Below, in pieces: positions 5,921-8,190 of a DNA stretch of 8,190 nucleotides. The translations under genes were made by a program, and so were the position numbers. Below the pieces are notes generated by a model. That model made no database searches and was not told the DNA's origin. It saw only the letters and a program-made list of their open reading frames with translations. The stretch comes from Rhizobium sp. LCM 4573 (lineage in GTDB: Bacteria > Pseudomonadota > Alphaproteobacteria > Rhizobiales > Rhizobiaceae), in NCBI RefSeq assembly GCF_001854865.1, contig NZ_MDDW01000003.1:151711-159900 (forward strand), written 5' to 3'. Position 1 is the stretch's first letter. Each line of letters starts with the position of its first letter.

Positions 5921-7093
5921 ATGAATGCAGTTTCGCCCTTCACCCCTCAGCCGATCACCGATACCGAGGTGAAGGCCGCGCTCGATCTTGCAGTCGAGCA
6001 GGTCCGTTTGAACCTTCCGCAATTCACCCATGCCTCACAGAACCATTCGAGCGTCGGCAACTTCTATCCGGCGGTGGCGAACGACCAATGGACGGCAGGC
6101 TTCTGGCCGGGAGAGATCTGGCTGGCCTTCGAACACACCGGCGACGCGGTCTTCCGGGATGCAGCGCAGATTCAAGTCCAGAGCTTCCTGCATCGGATCG
6201 AAAACCGCATCGAGACCGATCACCATGACATGGGCTTTCTCTATTCGCCTTCCTGCATCGCGGCCTGGAAGCTGGTTGGAGACGAGGACGGCCGCAGGGC
6301 CGCGATCCTGGCGGCCGACCAGCTCATCGAACGCTTCCAGCCCATCGGCAAGTTCATCCAGGCCTGGGGTCGCAAGGGCGTTGCCGAGGAATATCGCTTC
6401 ATCATCGATTGCCTGCTCAATCTGCCACTTCTCTATTGGGCAAGCCGCGAGACGGGTGATCCGAACTATCGCAACATCGCGCTCGCCCATGCGCGAACGA
6501 CGCTTGCGAATTCCGTTCGCCCGGACGATTCCACCTATCACACTTTCTACATGGATCCGGTGACGGGCGCGCCGGTGCGAGGCGTCACCAAACAGGGATA
6601 CAGCGACGAAAGCTTCTGGGCGCGCGGACAGGCCTGGGGCATCGCCGGAATGGCATTTTCCTATCGCTATGAGCGAATAGAGGAATACCGCCGGATATTC
6701 GATCGGCTTCTCGCCTTCTATCTGAACCGACTTCCGGCGGACATGGTGCCCTATTGGGACCTCATCTTCTCGGATCAGGACGGGGAGCCTCGCGACAGCT
6801 CGTCCGCGTCCATCGTCGCCTGCGGGCTTCTCGAGATGGCCGAACTCGTCGAGCCGGAAGCCGCGGCGCGCTACCGAGAGCTGGCCCGCCGCATGATGAA
6901 GAGCCTCACCGAGCACTACGCCGTGAAGGACCCGGCCATTTCGAACGGCCTCGTCCTGCACGGGACCTATTCGAAGAAGTCGCCGCTCAATACCTGCCGC
7001 GGCGAGGGCGTCGATGAATGCGTCTCCTGGGGAGATTACTATTATATGGAAGCCTTGACGCGCCTTTTGCGCAATTGGTCTTCCTACTGGTGA
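5921..7093 (+). CDS. GH88 unsaturated glucuronyl hydrolase
   Basis: This 390-residue enzyme hydrates and releases 4-deoxy-4,5-unsaturated uronic acid from the non-reducing end of lyase-made oligosaccharides, the step after a polysaccharide lyase. It fits the (alpha/alpha)6-barrel GH88 family. DQWTAGFWPGEIW (55-67), DHHDMGFLYSPSC (100-112) and YRFIIDCLLNLPLLYWA (158-174) contain Asp103 and Asp163. These correspond to the catalytic pair Asp88/Asp149 of the Bacillus GL1 enzyme (from memory, not aligned). YSDESFWARGQAWGIAG (227-243), PYWDL (277-281), DSSSASIVACGLLEMA (292-307) and DECVSWGDYYYMEAL (365-379) are also typical. No signal peptide, so it is cytoplasmic. ATG 5921 follows the permease stop by 4 nt with a weak AAGG. 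Sitting between permease and ATPase genes, it is clearly co-transcribed with the importer. GH105 is the main alternative but the IIDC and YSDESFWARGQAW motifs favour GH88. Confidence 0.92.
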   Translation: MNAVSPFTPQPITDTEVKAALDLAVEQVRLNLPQFTHASQNHSSVGNFYPAVANDQWTAGFWPGEIWLAFEHTGDAVFRDAAQIQVQSFLHRIENRIETDHHDMGFLYSPSCIAAWKLVGDEDGRRAAILAADQLIERFQPIGKFIQAWGRKGVAEEYRFIIDCLLNLPLLYWASRETGDPNYRNIALAHARTTLANSVRPDDSTYHTFYMDPVTGAPVRGVTKQGYSDESFWARGQAWGIAGMAFSYRYERIEEYRRIFDRLLAFYLNRLPADMVPYWDLIFSDQDGEPRDSSSASIVACGLLEMAELVEPEAAARYRELARRMMKSLTEHYAVKDPAISNGLVLHGTYSKKSPLNTCRGEGVDECVSWGDYYYMEALTRLLRNWSSYW

Positions 7094-7101
7094 GAGGACC
7101 G

Positions 7102-8190
7102 ATGGCCAGCATTTCGCTCAAGAAACTGAACAAGACCTACGGCGCTCTCACTGTCGTTCACGACATCGATCTCGAGATCGCCGACAAGGAATTCATCATC
7201 CTGGTGGGGCCGTCAGGCTGCGGCAAGTCGACGACATTGCGCATGATCGCCGGCCTCGAGGAGATTTCCGGAGGTGAGCTCAAGATCGGTGGCGATCTCA
7301 TGAACGAGGTCCCCTCCAAGGATCGCGACATCGCCATGGTTTTCCAGAACTATGCGCTCTATCCGCATATGACGGTCTACAAGAACATGGCATTCGGTCT
7401 GCATCTGCGAAAAGCGCCTCGCGATATCATCGACAAACAGGTCCAGGATGCCGCAAAAATTCTCGACATCACGCATCTGCTGAACCGCAAGCCTAAAGCG
7501 CTTTCCGGCGGGCAGCGACAGCGCGTCGCGCTCGGCCGCGCCATGGTTCGCAATCCCGCGGTCTTTCTGCTCGACGAGCCGCTTTCCAATCTCGACGCCA
7601 AGCTGCGCGGGACGATGCGCGCCGAGATCACCAAGCTTCACAAGCGCCTGGACGCGACCTTTATCTATGTCACCCATGACCAGGTGGAAGCCATGACCAT
7701 GGCGGACCGGATCGTAGTAATGAAGGACGGCCATATCCAGCAGGTCGATACGCCGCAGAACCTCTATGATCGTCCGGTCAACATGTTCGTCGCCGGCTTC
7801 ATCGGGGCGCCGCAGATGAACATGCTGCCTTCGGTCATCCATCGCCGCAACGACCGCTTCTTTGCCGGTTTCGATGGCCGCGAACTGCCGCTTCCGGCCC
7901 ATTTCGATAAAAGCCGCATTGCGCCCTATGAGGGGCGCGAACTGGTGCTCGGCATCAGGCCCGAAAATTTCCACGAGTTGCCGCCAGGCGATATCCCGCC
8001 GGAAAACCTGGCGCCCTTCAAGGCAGTCGTGGAACTCGCCGAACCGATGGGCTCGGAGGTGCACTTGAACATGGTTGCCGGCGGACGCGGCCTCATCGCC
8101 CGCGTCTCACCGCGCTTCCGGGCGAGCATCGGCGATGAAGTCACGCTTGTTGCCGACGTGACCAACGTGCAGCTTTTCGACACGGAAACG
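7102..8190 (+). CDS. Sugar ABC transporter ATPase (UgpC/MsmX/SmoK type), 3' end beyond window
   Basis: This is the ATP-hydrolysing subunit that powers the two upstream permeases at the inner face of the membrane. There are 363 codons and no stop before the window edge; since the family is about 350-370 residues, only a short tail should be missing. The nucleotide-binding domain is complete: Walker A GPSGCGKST (36-44), Q-loop Gln82 in VFQNYALYPHM, signature LSGGQRQRVALGRA (134-147), Walker B VFLLDEP (154-160), D-loop SNLDAKLR, and H-loop His192 in VTHDQVEAMTMADRI. The regulatory domain follows, with FIGAPQMNMLP and LGIRPENF (about 283-290) marking the TOBE fold. ATG 7102 starts 8 nt after the GH88 stop with AGAGGA as RBS. 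This protein class is often shared between several CUT1 importers, so it may also serve other transporters of the cell. Confidence 0.95.
   Translation, partial: MASISLKKLNKTYGALTVVHDIDLEIADKEFIILVGPSGCGKSTTLRMIAGLEEISGGELKIGGDLMNEVPSKDRDIAMVFQNYALYPHMTVYKNMAFGLHLRKAPRDIIDKQVQDAAKILDITHLLNRKPKALSGGQRQRVALGRAMVRNPAVFLLDEPLSNLDAKLRGTMRAEITKLHKRLDATFIYVTHDQVEAMTMADRIVVMKDGHIQQVDTPQNLYDRPVNMFVAGFIGAPQMNMLPSVIHRRNDRFFAGFDGRELPLPAHFDKSRIAPYEGRELVLGIRPENFHELPPGDIPPENLAPFKAVVELAEPMGSEVHLNMVAGGRGLIARVSPRFRASIGDEVTLVADVTNVQLFDTET

Noticed and set aside
5229..5924. Plus-strand frame (231 codons) overlapping permease 2 in another frame
   Set aside because: It is rich in His, Arg and Asp, lacks an RBS and any motif, and permease 2 accounts for the same bases.
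6035..6961. Long minus-strand reading frame (308 codons) opposite GH88
   Set aside because: It lies wholly inside a gene with clear catalytic motifs, has a composition typical of antisense reading of G+C-rich codons, and shows no recognisable domain.
7213..8064. Long minus-strand frame (283 codons) opposite the ATPase gene
   Set aside because: The plus strand encodes an unmistakable ABC ATPase; the minus-strand product is rich in His, Arg and Asp with no motif.

Overview
The window looks like chromosomal or megaplasmid DNA of an alphaproteobacterium, most likely of the Rhizobiales (Rhizobium/Agrobacterium/Ensifer type). The reasons are its high G+C, tightly packed genes with short gaps, frequent GTG starts, and the type of genes: a FadR-type regulator next to a CUT1 sugar ABC transporter interleaved with catabolic enzymes. 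The genus is inferred from style and not proven by any marker gene.

Layout. Positions 2-388 (+) hold the C-terminal end of a multi-segment MFS exporter, probably DHA2 type, that belongs to the neighbouring locus. A FadR/GntR regulator with an FCD ligand domain follows at 510-1250 (+). Convergent to it, on the minus strand, is a two-gene operon. A heparinase II/III-like polysaccharide or oligosaccharide lyase (3882 down to 2089) comes first, followed after 11 nt by a small protein with a C-terminal discoidin (F5/8 type C)-like sugar-binding domain (2077 down to 1277). From a shared divergent promoter region (about 3883-4124) a second operon runs on the plus strand: CUT1 inner-membrane permease 1 (4125-5075), permease 2 (5080-5916), a GH88 unsaturated glucuronyl hydrolase (5921-7093) and a UgpC/MsmX-type ATPase (7102 to the window end, incomplete). 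Gaps in this operon are 4, 4 and 8 nt.

Proposed joint role (inference). An oligosaccharide containing hexuronic acid is imported by the ABC transporter. It is cut in the cytoplasm by the lyase through beta-elimination, which creates a 4,5-unsaturated uronic acid at the new non-reducing end, and GH88 then removes that residue. Neither enzyme nor the discoidin-like protein shows a signal peptide, so degradation appears to be intracellular. The substrate cannot be read from sequence; glycosaminoglycan-like or glucuronate-containing plant or bacterial polysaccharides are all possible. No solute-binding protein gene and no downstream uronate catabolic genes are visible, so the locus probably continues past position 8190.

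Regulation. The divergent region carries a perfect 8-bp inverted repeat (3937-3944 and 3968-3975) whose arms are 31 bp apart. A related motif lies in the putative promoter of the FadR-type gene (436-445). The plus-strand leader (4019-4124) contains a short well-primed reading frame and two mutually exclusive hairpins. No tRNA, rRNA, CRISPR array, insertion sequence or attachment site was seen.
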